Assembly: GCF_027257875.1 (NCBI RefSeq)
Contig: NZ_JAPVQY010000060.1
Coordinates: 1-49,127 of the forward strand
DNA length: 49,127 nt
From: Burkholderia sp. IMCC1007
GTDB lineage: Bacteria > Pseudomonadota > Gammaproteobacteria > Burkholderiales > Burkholderiaceae
Direction: 5' to 3'
The notes beneath the pieces were generated by a model. The model saw only the letters and a list, made by a program, of their open reading frames with translations, was not told the origin of the DNA and made no database searches. This document shows positions 33,480 to 41,651 of this stretch, piece after piece. The stretch's first letter is position 1. The number at the start of each line of letters is the position of its first letter. The position numbers were made by a program, and so were the translations under genes.

Positions 33480-33615
33480 CGCCCGCCGACCCCGCCACGC
33501 GCGTTCCCCGCGGCGCCCGCCGCGCCGCGCGCGTGCTTTCCGTGCCGGGCGGCCGCGCGCGTTGCCGCATGGCCCCCGGCGCCCGTCTTCACCGAACCGA
33601 AACGAGGACTCGCCG

Positions 33616-35724
33616 ATGACGACTCCCCCGCAATCCCGCCCAGCGCAACCCGCCCCGCAGTCGACCGACAGCGCGAAATCGCGCCAGCTCGACGAGCATC
33701 GCGTGCATCCCGCGGGCGAGGCATTGCGCACCAACCAGGGCGTGCGCATTGCCGACAACCAGAACACGCTGCGCGCCGGCGCGCGTGGTCCGTCGCTGCT
33801 CGAAGACTTCATCATGCGCGAGAAGATCACGCACTTCGATCACGAACGGATTCCCGAACGCGTCGTGCATGCGCGCGGCTCGGCCGCGCACGGCGTGTTT
33901 CGCGTGTACGAGTCGATGGCCGACTACACGAAGGCCGCCTTCCTGCAGGACCCGGCCGCCGAAACGCCGGTGTACGCGCGCTTCTCGACCGTGCAGGGTC
34001 CGCGCGGCTCCGCCGACACGGTGCGCGACGTGCGCGGCTTCGCGGTGAAGTTCTATACCGAAGAAGGCAACTACGATCTCGTCGGCAACAACATGCCGGT
34101 GTTCTTCATCCAGGACGCGATCAAGTTCCCCGACTTCGTGCACGCGGTGAAGCCCGAGGCGCCGAACGAGATGCCGACCGGCGCGTCCGCGCACGACACG
34201 TTCTGGGACTTCGTGTCGCTCGTGCCGGAAACCACGCACACCGTGCTGTGGCTGATGTCCGACCGTGCGCTGCCCGCGAGCTATCGCGCGATGGACGGCT
34301 TCGGCGTGCACACGTTCCGCTTCGTGAACGCGGCCGGCGCCGAGCATTTCGTGAAGTTCCACTGGCGGCCGGTAAGCGGCGCGTATTCGCTGCTGTGGGA
34401 CGAGGCGCAGCGCATCGCCGGGCACGACCCCGATTTCAACCGCCGCGATCTGTGGATGGCGATCGAGCGCGGCGACTATCCGGAGTTCGAGCTCGGCGTG
34501 CAGCTGATCGATCCGGCCGACGCGCACACGTTCGGCTTCGACCTGCTCGACCCAACCAAGCTCGTGCCGGAGGAACGCGTGCCGGTGCGCCCGATCGGCC
34601 GGATGACGCTGAATCGCAACCCGGACAATTTCTTCGCGGAGACCGAGCAGGTCGCGTTTCATCCGGGCCATGTGGTGCCGGGCATCGACTTCACGAACGA
34701 CCCGCTGCTGCAGGGGCGGCTCTTTTCGTACACGGACACGCAACTGAGCCGGCTCGGCGGCCCGAACTTCCACGAGTTGCCGATCAACCGGCCGGTGTGC
34801 CCGTTCGCGAACAACCAGCGCGACGCGATGCACCGGCAGACGATCGCGGCGGGCCAAGCGTCGTACGAGCCCAATTCGCTGAACGGCGGCTGGCCGCGCG
34901 AGACGCCGTCCGCGCCGTCCGGCGGCGGCTTCGAGACCGTGCACGAGCCGCTCGAAGGCGCCAAGGTGCGCGTGCGCAGCGAATCGTTCGCCGACCATTT
35001 CTCGCAGCCGGCGCTGTTCTACCAGAGCATGACCGAGATCGAGCAGCGGCATATCCGCGACGCGTACTGCTTCGAGCTCGGCAAGGTGACGAAGCCGGAG
35101 ATTCGCGCGCGCGTGGTCAACGAGATCATCGCGCGCTTCGACGCGGGGCTCGCCGCGCAGGTGGCCGAACGGCTCGGGTTGCCGGTGCCGCAGGCGGCGG
35201 CCACGCCGGCCGTCGCGCAGCGCTCGCCCGCGTTGAGCCTGATCGGCCGCTCGAAGCCCGGCATGCGGTCGCGCAAGATCGCGCTCATCGCGACGCCCGG
35301 CGCGAACCAGGCGCTCGTCGAGCAGGTGCGCAGCGCGCTCGCGGCCGCGCACGCTGTGCCGACGCTCGTCGCGCCGACCCTCGCGCCGATCGGCAGCATC
35401 GTGCCGCAGGCGACGCTCGCCGGGATGCCGTCGGTGATGTTCGACGCGGTGTTCGTGTGCGGCGGCGACGGCGACGGGCGCGATCTCGCGCACAGCGCGG
35501 ACGCGCGGCACTTCGTGCGCGAGGCGTTCAAGCACCTGAAGCCGATTGCGGCGGTCGGCTCCGGGCGGCAGTTGTTGAGCGCCGCGCATCTGCCGGATCC
35601 GGCGGAAGGCGTATGCGTCGGGCACGCGGCCGATCTCGACGCGGTGCTCGGCGCGTTGTCGGACGAACTCGGCCGGCATCGGGTGTGGGCGCGCGAGCAG
35701 CAGGCGGCCGAGCTGCCGGCCTAG
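33616..35724 (+). CDS. katE: Catalase HPII (large-subunit KatE type)
   Basis: 702 residues, the large clade-2 catalase. N-terminal arm, then the heme-catalase core: heme-side His in ERVVHARGSAAHG (about residue 85), NMPVFFIQDAIKFPDFVHA with the catalytic Asn, and the proximal heme ligand Tyr in RLFSYTDTQLSRLG (about 373). A C-terminal DJ-1/PfpI-like flavodoxin domain (about 555-690, KIALIATPGANQALVEQV) is typical of HPII. It decomposes H2O2 in the cytoplasm. The start follows ACGAGGA; the frame extends upstream but conservation begins here. In many bacteria katE is sigma-S-controlled; here it follows rpoN2. A -24/-12-like site in the 136-base gap has a wrong 11-base spacing. Confidence 0.95.
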   Translation: MTTPPQSRPAQPAPQSTDSAKSRQLDEHRVHPAGEALRTNQGVRIADNQNTLRAGARGPSLLEDFIMREKITHFDHERIPERVVHARGSAAHGVFRVYESMADYTKAAFLQDPAAETPVYARFSTVQGPRGSADTVRDVRGFAVKFYTEEGNYDLVGNNMPVFFIQDAIKFPDFVHAVKPEAPNEMPTGASAHDTFWDFVSLVPETTHTVLWLMSDRALPASYRAMDGFGVHTFRFVNAAGAEHFVKFHWRPVSGAYSLLWDEAQRIAGHDPDFNRRDLWMAIERGDYPEFELGVQLIDPADAHTFGFDLLDPTKLVPEERVPVRPIGRMTLNRNPDNFFAETEQVAFHPGHVVPGIDFTNDPLLQGRLFSYTDTQLSRLGGPNFHELPINRPVCPFANNQRDAMHRQTIAAGQASYEPNSLNGGWPRETPSAPSGGGFETVHEPLEGAKVRVRSESFADHFSQPALFYQSMTEIEQRHIRDAYCFELGKVTKPEIRARVVNEIIARFDAGLAAQVAERLGLPVPQAAATPAVAQRSPALSLIGRSKPGMRSRKIALIATPGANQALVEQVRSALAAAHAVPTLVAPTLAPIGSIVPQATLAGMPSVMFDAVFVCGGDGDGRDLAHSADARHFVREAFKHLKPIAAVGSGRQLLSAAHLPDPAEGVCVGHAADLDAVLGALSDELGRHRVWAREQQAAELPA

Positions 35725-35795
35725 CGCGAGCCGCTATTGACGTCGTACCGCGCGCGCGCCGTCCGGCGGGCGCGCATTCGGCAAGGAGGAACAGC

Positions 35796-36824
35796 ATGGC
35801 ACCGCGGATGATATGGAAAGGCGCGATCAGTTTCGGGCTCGTTCACGTGCCGGTGCAGCTGTTCCCGGCGACGCGCACCGTGAAGCCGTCGTTCCGGATG
35901 CTCGACAAGCGCTCGATGGACCCGATCGGCTATCGGCAGATCAACAAGCGCACCGGCAAGGAAGTGACGCGCGAGGACATCGTGCGCGGCTACGAGTACG
36001 AGAAGGAGCGCTACGTCGTGCTGACTGACGACGAAATCCGCGCGGCGAACCCGGAATCGACGCAGACGGTCGACATCCTGACGTTCGTCGACGAGGACGC
36101 GGTGTCGTTCCTCTATCTCGACACGCCGTACTACCTCGTGCCGGATCGCAAGGGCGAGAAGGTCTATGCGCTGCTGCGCGACGCGCTGAAGGACAGCGGC
36201 AAGATCGGTATCGCGCTCGTGGTGATGCGCGACCGCCAGCATCTGGGCGCGCTGATTCCAGTCGGGCCGATGCTCGCGCTCGACACGCTGCGCTGGCAGG
36301 AGGAATTGCGGCCGCTCGACGAGCTGTCGGTGCCGCCCGACGACGCGAAGCGCGTGGGCGTCACCGCGCGCGAGCTCGGGATGGCGAAGAAGCTGATCGA
36401 CGACATGTCCGGCAAATGGACGCCGGACGAATATCACGACACGTTCCGCGACGACATTCTCGAGCTGGTCGAGCGCAAGGTGCGCGCGGGCAAGATCGAG
36501 GAGATCGAGGACCGGCCCGCCCAGACGGCCCGCACGCCGACCAACGTGGTCGACCTTACCGAGCTGCTCAAGCGCAGCCTGAAGGGCGGTGCCGGCGCGC
36601 GTGCGGCCGACCTGCGAGCCGAGCGGGACGAAGAGGAGGACCAAGCATCTGAATCGTCTTCGTCTTCGTCGTCGCGCGGCGGCGCACGCCGCAAGCCGGC
36701 GTCGAAAACCGCATCGAAAGGCGCGGCGACGAAGACGGCGGCGAAGCGTCCGGCCGCGAAGCGCGGCGCGACGGGCGAGCACGCGACGAAGAAGCCCGCC
36801 GCGCGCCGCAAGCATGCGGCCTGA
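35796..36824 (+). CDS. ku: Ku protein of non-homologous end joining
   Basis: 342 residues. The bacterial Ku core (to about residue 260) starts IWKGAISFGLVHVPVQLFPA and contains the bridge region DILTFVDEDAVSFLYLDTPYYLVPD. The LigD-interacting C terminus includes NVVDLTELLKRSLKGG. Beyond it is a low-complexity tail of about 60 residues rich in Ser, Lys, Ala and Arg (KPASKTASKGAATKTAAKR), a DNA-binding tail seen in many proteobacterial Ku proteins. GCAAGGAGGA precedes the ATG. Paired with LigD 61 bases downstream, forming the complete two-component bacterial NHEJ system. Confidence 0.95.
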   Translation: MAPRMIWKGAISFGLVHVPVQLFPATRTVKPSFRMLDKRSMDPIGYRQINKRTGKEVTREDIVRGYEYEKERYVVLTDDEIRAANPESTQTVDILTFVDEDAVSFLYLDTPYYLVPDRKGEKVYALLRDALKDSGKIGIALVVMRDRQHLGALIPVGPMLALDTLRWQEELRPLDELSVPPDDAKRVGVTARELGMAKKLIDDMSGKWTPDEYHDTFRDDILELVERKVRAGKIEEIEDRPAQTARTPTNVVDLTELLKRSLKGGAGARAADLRAERDEEEDQASESSSSSSSRGGARRKPASKTASKGAATKTAAKRPAAKRGATGEHATKKPAARRKHAA

Positions 36825-36837
36825 CGCCGATTACGGC

Positions 36838-36874
36838 GATTCCCGTTGATTCAGCTGATTTCGTTGATTCCGAT
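36838..36874. repeat. Degenerate 9-bp repeat (GATTCCGTT-like)
   Basis: Four imperfect units (GATTCCCGTT, GATTCAGCT, GATTTCGTT, GATTCCGAT) fill most of the 61-base gap between ku and ligD, just before the LigD start. Confidence 0.6.
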
Positions 36875-36885
36875 GAGGTGACGCG

Positions 36886-39729
36886 ATGGCCGGCAAGCTC
36901 GATCCGTATCGCCGCAAACGCCATTTCGACGCGACGCCCGAGCCCGAAGGCGCGCACGGGAAGCGCCGCGGGAAGGCGGCCGCGAAGCCGAGCGCCAAGA
37001 CGGCCGCCGCGCGCGGCGGCCATCCGCTGCGCTTCGTGATCCAGGAGCATCATGCGCGGCGGCTGCACTACGACTTCCGGCTCGAACTCGACGGCACGCT
37101 GAAGTCGTGGGCCGTGCCGAAGGGGCCGAGCTTCGATCCGCAGGTGAAGCGGCTCGCGGTGCACGTCGAGGACCATCCGCTCGAATACGCGTCGTTCGAG
37201 GGCGAGATTCCCGCCGGGCATTACGGCGCGGGCTCGGTCATCGTGTGGGACGAAGGCACGTGGACACCCGACGGCGGTGTCGCCCATGCCCGCGAAGGCT
37301 ATCGCGCGGGCAAGCTCACGTTCCGGCTCGACGGCCACAAGCTGCACGGCGGCTGGGCGCTCGTGCGCAGCGGGCGGCAGGAAGGGCGCCAGGAGCAATG
37401 GCTGCTGATCAAGGAGCGCGACGACGACGCGCGCAGCGCGGACGAATTCGACGTGGTCGGCGAGCGGCCGGGCAGCGTGCATGACGGCGCACCTGCGTCG
37501 GCGCGTGCGGACGCGGACGGCGGTTCTACTCGCGCGCGCGGTTCGCCGCGCGGCCGGGGCGGCAAGGCAGCCCCTGCTCGCAAACGCGGTGCGCGCGCCG
37601 GGCGGCACGACGGCCACGATCACGATGCCGATGCCGATGCCGATGCCGGCGCGAGCGCGCCCGCCGACCCGTCCGAGGTCGACGGCGCCGTGCGTGCACC
37701 GCTGCCCGAGCGCATCGCGCCGCAGCTCGCGACGCTGGTCGACGCGCCGCCGACGCATGCCGGCTGGTGCTATGAACTCAAGTTCGACGGTTACCGGATG
37801 CTCGCGCGCATTGCGGGGAAGGGCACGCGGCGGCGCGTCACGCTGATGACGCGCGAAGGGCGCGACTGGACCGCGAAGATGCGCGCGCAGCGCGACGCAC
37901 TCGCGGCGCTCGACGTCGACGACGCATGGCTCGACGGCGAGGCCGTCGTGCTCGGATCGAACGGGTTGCCCAACTTCCAGGCGCTGCAGAACGCACTCGG
38001 CGCCGGACGATCGGACGAGGTCACGCTGTTCCTGTTCGATCTGCCCTATCTCGACGGTTATGACCTGCGCGACGCGCCGCTCACCGCGCGCCGCGCGCTG
38101 CTCGAACCGCTGCTGGCCGACAGCGACCCCGCGCGGCTGCGCTTCTCGCCCGATCTCGGCGACGACGTCGCGTCGCTGATCGCGAGCGCGTGCGACACCG
38201 GGCTCGAAGGGCTGATCGGCAAGCGCGCCGATTCGCGGTATCGCGCCGGCCGTTCGCCTGCGTGGATCAAGCTCAAATGCCGGCGCCGGCAGGAGTTCGT
38301 GATCGGCGGCTATACCGAGCCGTCCGGCAGCCGCAGCGGCTTCGGCGCGTTGCTGCTCGGCGTGCATGAACCGTCGGGCAGCGGCAAGCGAACGCGCGGC
38401 CCGGGGCCGCTGCGCTACGTCGGCCGCGTCGGCACGGGCTTCGATACGCGGATGCTCGACAAGCTCGCGGCGATCCTGCGCAAGCACGAGCGCGCGACGA
38501 CGCCGTTCGAGCCAGCGCCGCGCGAGCGCTCGCGCACGCCGGTGCACTGGATCGAGCCGACGCTCGTCGCCGAATGCGAATTCGCGGAATGGACCGGCGA
38601 CGGCATCGTGCGGCAGGCCGCGTTCATCGCGCTGCGCGAGGACAAGCCTGCGTCGCAGATCGTGCGCGAAGTACCCAAGCATACGGAAACCACGGAAACG
38701 GAGGCGTCGATGGATCAGCGTCAGACCACGCACCACGGCAAGCGCGAGCACGCATCGCGCACGGCTCGCGACACGGACGATCGCAAGACCCACACACGTG
38801 CGCGCTCGTCCACGCGCGCCGCGGCGGACGATAGCGGCCCCGACCAGCTCGGCCGCGTACGCATCACGCATCCCGAGCGCGTGATCGATCCGCAGAGCGG
38901 CACGCGCAAGATCGATCTCGCGCGCTACTGGCAATGGGTCGCGCCGTGGCTGCTGAAGGACCTGAAGGGGCGCCCGGTATCGCTCGTGCGCGCGCCGGGC
39001 GACATCGGCGGCGAGCTGTTCTTCCAGAAGCATGCGGAGCGCCGCGAGCTTCCGTTCGTTACGCGGCACGAAGGGCTGGATCCCGGCCACGGCGCGCTGC
39101 TGTCGCTCGACAGCGTCGACGCGCTGCTCGGCGCCGCGCAGATGGGCACGATCGAGCTGCATACGTGGAACGCGCACGCGTCGAACATCGAGCGGCCGGA
39201 CCGCATCGTGTTCGACCTCGATCCCGATCCCGCGCTGCCATGGAGCACGATGATCGAGGCCGCGCAAATGGTGCGCGGGCTCCTCGACGAACTGGGGCTC
39301 GTATCGTTCTGCAAGACGAGCGGCGGCAAGGGGCTGCACGTCGTCGTGCCGATCACGCGGCATGCGGGCTGGGACGACATGAAGGACTTCTCGCGCGCGC
39401 TCGCGCAGCATGCGGCCGGCGCGCTGCCCGAGCGCTTCACCGCGACGATGGGCGCGCGTCACCGGCGCGGCAAGATCTTCATCGACTATCTGAGGAACGG
39501 TCGCGGCGCGAGCACGATCGCCGCGTACTCGGTGCGCGCGCGCCCCGGGATGGGCGTGTCGGTGCCGCTGCGCTGGGACGAGCTGCCCGACACCACCAGC
39601 GGCGCGCAATGGACGATCGACACGCTGCACGAGCGTCTCGACCGGCTGAAACGCGACCCGTGGGAGGACTATGAGAGCACGCGCCAGCGGGTCACCGCGC
39701 AGATGCGCGCGCGGCTCGGCCAGTCCTGA
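36886..39729 (+). CDS. ligD: Multifunctional ATP-dependent DNA ligase D
   Basis: 947 residues in the order phosphoesterase-ligase-polymerase. The PE domain (about 45-185) has HHARRLHYDFRLELDG with metal/catalytic His, Asp and Arg near 55-67. The ligase (about 270-590) has the AMP-accepting Lys K299 in ELKFDGYRM and GEAVVL, GLIGKRADS and WIKLKC. The polymerase/primase domain (about 665-940) has catalytic FDLDPDP at 776-782 and SGGKGLHVVVP. Linkers are low complexity: DADADADAG from a repeated GATGCC near 37624-37648, and a His/Arg/Thr-rich stretch near 605-650. Repairs double-strand breaks with Ku. Confidence 0.95.
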   Translation: MAGKLDPYRRKRHFDATPEPEGAHGKRRGKAAAKPSAKTAAARGGHPLRFVIQEHHARRLHYDFRLELDGTLKSWAVPKGPSFDPQVKRLAVHVEDHPLEYASFEGEIPAGHYGAGSVIVWDEGTWTPDGGVAHAREGYRAGKLTFRLDGHKLHGGWALVRSGRQEGRQEQWLLIKERDDDARSADEFDVVGERPGSVHDGAPASARADADGGSTRARGSPRGRGGKAAPARKRGARAGRHDGHDHDADADADAGASAPADPSEVDGAVRAPLPERIAPQLATLVDAPPTHAGWCYELKFDGYRMLARIAGKGTRRRVTLMTREGRDWTAKMRAQRDALAALDVDDAWLDGEAVVLGSNGLPNFQALQNALGAGRSDEVTLFLFDLPYLDGYDLRDAPLTARRALLEPLLADSDPARLRFSPDLGDDVASLIASACDTGLEGLIGKRADSRYRAGRSPAWIKLKCRRRQEFVIGGYTEPSGSRSGFGALLLGVHEPSGSGKRTRGPGPLRYVGRVGTGFDTRMLDKLAAILRKHERATTPFEPAPRERSRTPVHWIEPTLVAECEFAEWTGDGIVRQAAFIALREDKPASQIVREVPKHTETTETEASMDQRQTTHHGKREHASRTARDTDDRKTHTRARSSTRAAADDSGPDQLGRVRITHPERVIDPQSGTRKIDLARYWQWVAPWLLKDLKGRPVSLVRAPGDIGGELFFQKHAERRELPFVTRHEGLDPGHGALLSLDSVDALLGAAQMGTIELHTWNAHASNIERPDRIVFDLDPDPALPWSTMIEAAQMVRGLLDELGLVSFCKTSGGKGLHVVVPITRHAGWDDMKDFSRALAQHAAGALPERFTATMGARHRRGKIFIDYLRNGRGASTIAAYSVRARPGMGVSVPLRWDELPDTTSGAQWTIDTLHERLDRLKRDPWEDYESTRQRVTAQMRARLGQS

Positions 39730-39734
39730 CCGGT

Positions 39735-41051
39735 TCAGCGCCGGTGCTGCTGCAGCCGGTGATACCAGTCCATCAGCGGCGTGGCCGACACGCCGTGCGC
39801 GATCACCGATGCCGACACGACCGCCAGCACCGGCGCCGCGAGCGGGCGCACCACCGTCGACGGCCCGTGTTCGAGCGCGAACAGCAGGTAGTAGAACGAG
39901 CCGATCCCGCGGATCCCGAACCACGCCATCAGCCGCCGCTGCGCATGCGTCGCGCGCGAACCGGTGAGCGTCGCGAGCACCGCGACCGGCCGAACGACCG
40001 CGAACAGCAGCACGGCCAGCGCCACCGCGCCCCACGTGACGAGCGGCGTCGGCAGCGTGCCGAGCACGCTGCCGATCATCGTCATCACCAGCGCCTCGGC
40101 GATCCGTTCGAGTTCGATCGTGAAGTCCAGCACCGATTCGGCCATGAACGCGTGCACCTTCTTCGGATCGGTCGCGACCACGTCTTCCGAATCGATCGGC
40201 CCGAGCACGTCGCGCGGCCGGCGGTCGCCGCTCGCGCGATGCTCGACGCGGCGCATCGCGACGCCCGCGGCGAACGTCGCGATGAAGCCGAACGTGTGCG
40301 CGAGTTGCGCCGCGCCGAACGACAGCACGATCAGTGCGAGCGCGAAGAAGCCTTCGAAGCCGAGCGCCTGCGCGTAACGCGTGCGCAGCCAGGCGATCGC
40401 CGTCGTCGTCGCCGCGCCCAGCACGCCGCCGATCGCCACCGCGCCCACGATGCCCCATAGCGCGGTCAGCGCGAACCCGGCCGACAGCGGCGGCAGCCCG
40501 TGCGTCGCGTTGCCTGCGCCGCACAGCGCGAGGCCCGCGAGCGCGAACGGCAGCGCGATCCCGTCGTTCATCCCGCCTTCGCCGGACAGCGCGAAGCGCA
40601 GCAGGTCGCGATCGCCGGGATCGTGAACCTGCACGTCGTGCGCGAGCACCGGATCGGTCGGCGCGAGGATCGCCGCGAGCAGCAGCGCGGGGCCCCAGCC
40701 GAGCCCCAGCACGAGCACCGCGCACACGGCGAGCAGCGGCACCGTCGCGATCATCGCGAGCAGACCGAGCCGGCACGGCACGAGCCACAGTTTGTCGGAC
40801 AGCGGCACGCGCAGCCGCAGCCCGATCGCGAACAGCGACACCAGCAGCGCGACTTCGACGATCGCGCGCAGCAGCGGCGCGTCGCGCTCGAGGTCCAGGT
40901 GCAGCAGCGCGGCGCCGGACGGGCCGAGCGCGACGCCGAGCACCAGATAGATCATCGCGGTGCTGCAAGGCAGGTGGCGCAGCGCGGTCGTCGCGACGCC
41001 CATGCCCATCAGTACCGCGCCGATGATGAGATACCACTGGGTTTCATGCAT
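39735..41051 (-). CDS. Monovalent cation:H+ antiporter, CPA1 (NhaP) family
   Basis: 438 residues, about 12 membrane spans. Transport-core motifs: LAPTDPVLAHDVQV in TM5 (the Asp of the TDP motif binds the ion) and EGGMNDGIALPFALAGLAL in TM6 (the ND motif of CPA1). The loop around 280-300 (DVVATDPKKVHAFMAE) is cytoplasmic. It would exchange Na+ or K+ for H+. ATG 41051 has no Shine-Dalgarno; instead a tandem 9-bp repeat begins 8 bases upstream. The frame is open through that repeat (SPD repeats) to a TTG at 41129, so translation may start further up. Shares a strand with DUF3175. Confidence 0.9.
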   Translation of the reverse strand: MHETQWYLIIGAVLMGMGVATTALRHLPCSTAMIYLVLGVALGPSGAALLHLDLERDAPLLRAIVEVALLVSLFAIGLRLRVPLSDKLWLVPCRLGLLAMIATVPLLAVCAVLVLGLGWGPALLLAAILAPTDPVLAHDVQVHDPGDRDLLRFALSGEGGMNDGIALPFALAGLALCGAGNATHGLPPLSAGFALTALWGIVGAVAIGGVLGAATTTAIAWLRTRYAQALGFEGFFALALIVLSFGAAQLAHTFGFIATFAAGVAMRRVEHRASGDRRPRDVLGPIDSEDVVATDPKKVHAFMAESVLDFTIELERIAEALVMTMIGSVLGTLPTPLVTWGAVALAVLLFAVVRPVAVLATLTGSRATHAQRRLMAWFGIRGIGSFYYLLFALEHGPSTVVRPLAAPVLAVVSASVIAHGVSATPLMDWYHRLQQHRR

Positions 41052-41059
41052 GCGAGCAG

Positions 41060-41113
41060 GTGAATCAGGTGAATCAGGTGAATCAGGTGAATCAGGTGAA
41101 GCGGGTGGAGCAG
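41060..41113. repeat. Tandem 9-bp repeat (GTGAATCAG) before the antiporter start
   Basis: Four perfect copies at 41060-41095 and two degenerate ones (GTGAAGCGG, GTGGAGCAG) to 41113. It occupies the region where the antiporter's ribosome-binding site should be. Read on the minus strand it encodes Ser-Pro-Asp repeats in frame with the antiporter. Confidence 0.92.
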
Positions 41114-41154
41114 GTAGCAGGCGGAGCAAATCGGTCGGGAACGCGCGTGCGCCG

Positions 41155-41511
41155 TCACGGCTTGCGCCCGAACGCCTCGCGCAGTTTGCGCTTCGCGCGT
41201 TCGAGCGTCGCGCGGCGGGTCTTCGGCAGGTTGCGGCCCGCGCGGTTCACATAGAAGTTCAGCATCGACATCGCCGACTGGAACGGCGACGCCTTGCGGC
41301 GTCGGCTGTGTTCCGCCGAGCGTTTCAGCGACGCGGCGATCTCGCCCGGATCGTCGGACTTGAAGATGTCCGGCTCGAGGTCGAGGGCATCGCTTTTTTG
41401 CATGACTTCGCCGGACCAGCGCCGGCCGTGGGCCGGGTGGGCGCTGCGTGTGCGGCCGGGGCGTCGCGTCGCGCGTTTGCCGTGCGAGCGGGAGGTGGAA
41501 GCGGAGGGCAT
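41155..41511 (-). CDS. DUF3175 protein
   Basis: 118 residues. The head is basic (SHGKRATRRPGRTRS); the DUF3175 core follows: GRRWSGEVMQKSDALDLEPDIFKSDDPGEIAASLKRSAEHSRRRKA, then SAMSMLNFYVNRAGRNLP. The family is short, basic and of unknown function. Start 41511 was chosen because it follows a GGAG and lies downstream of the expected transcription start (about 41544) of the -24/-12 site at 41553-41570; the longer frame would begin upstream of it. It may be co-transcribed with the antiporter. Confidence 0.85.
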   Translation of the reverse strand: MPSASTSRSHGKRATRRPGRTRSAHPAHGRRWSGEVMQKSDALDLEPDIFKSDDPGEIAASLKRSAEHSRRRKASPFQSAMSMLNFYVNRAGRNLPKTRRATLERAKRKLREAFGRKP

Positions 41512-41552
41512 TGCGGGGGCTCCGTAGGGGTTCGGGAACACCCGCGTGCGCG

Positions 41553-41570
41553 CCGCAAGTCGCGTGCCAC
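41553..41570 (-). promoter_or_regulatory. Sigma-54 promoter candidate, DUF3175-antiporter (divergent pair)
   Basis: Minus strand GTGGCACGCGACTTGCGG: near-consensus GTGGCAC/-24 and CTTGC/-12, spacing 10. Its -24 GG lies 14 bases from that of the plus-strand promoter, as at 28.85 kb. Confidence 0.82.
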
Positions 41571-41579
41571 GCATCGTTG

Positions 41580-41597
41580 ACGGCACAGGGCTTGCTG
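41580..41597 (+). promoter_or_regulatory. Sigma-54 promoter candidate, secreted Gly/Ser protein (divergent pair)
   Basis: ACGGCACAGGGCTTGCTG: GGCAC/-24, CTTGC/-12, spacing 10. Predicted start about 41607; ATG 41652. Confidence 0.8.
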
Positions 41598-41651
41598 AAA
41601 GGTACGGGCAGGAAATGCCACAGCCTCACTTCTATCGAGGGAGAACACTTC

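Noticed and set aside
33480..33615. A possible -24/-12 site before katE
   Set aside because: The GG and GC near GCGGCCGCGCGCGTTGC are 11 bases apart; sigma-54 strictly needs 10, so I did not call it.
33589..35679. A 696-codon minus-strand frame opposite katE
   Set aside because: Fully antisense to a complete HPII catalase with intact heme motifs; no Shine-Dalgarno or recognisable domain.
36568..41037. A very long minus-strand open frame (about 1,490 codons) opposite Ku, LigD and the antiporter
   Set aside because: It is antisense to clearly homologous Ku and LigD and out of frame with the antiporter; its translation is low-complexity Arg/Ala-rich. Long spurious frames are expected at this G+C content.
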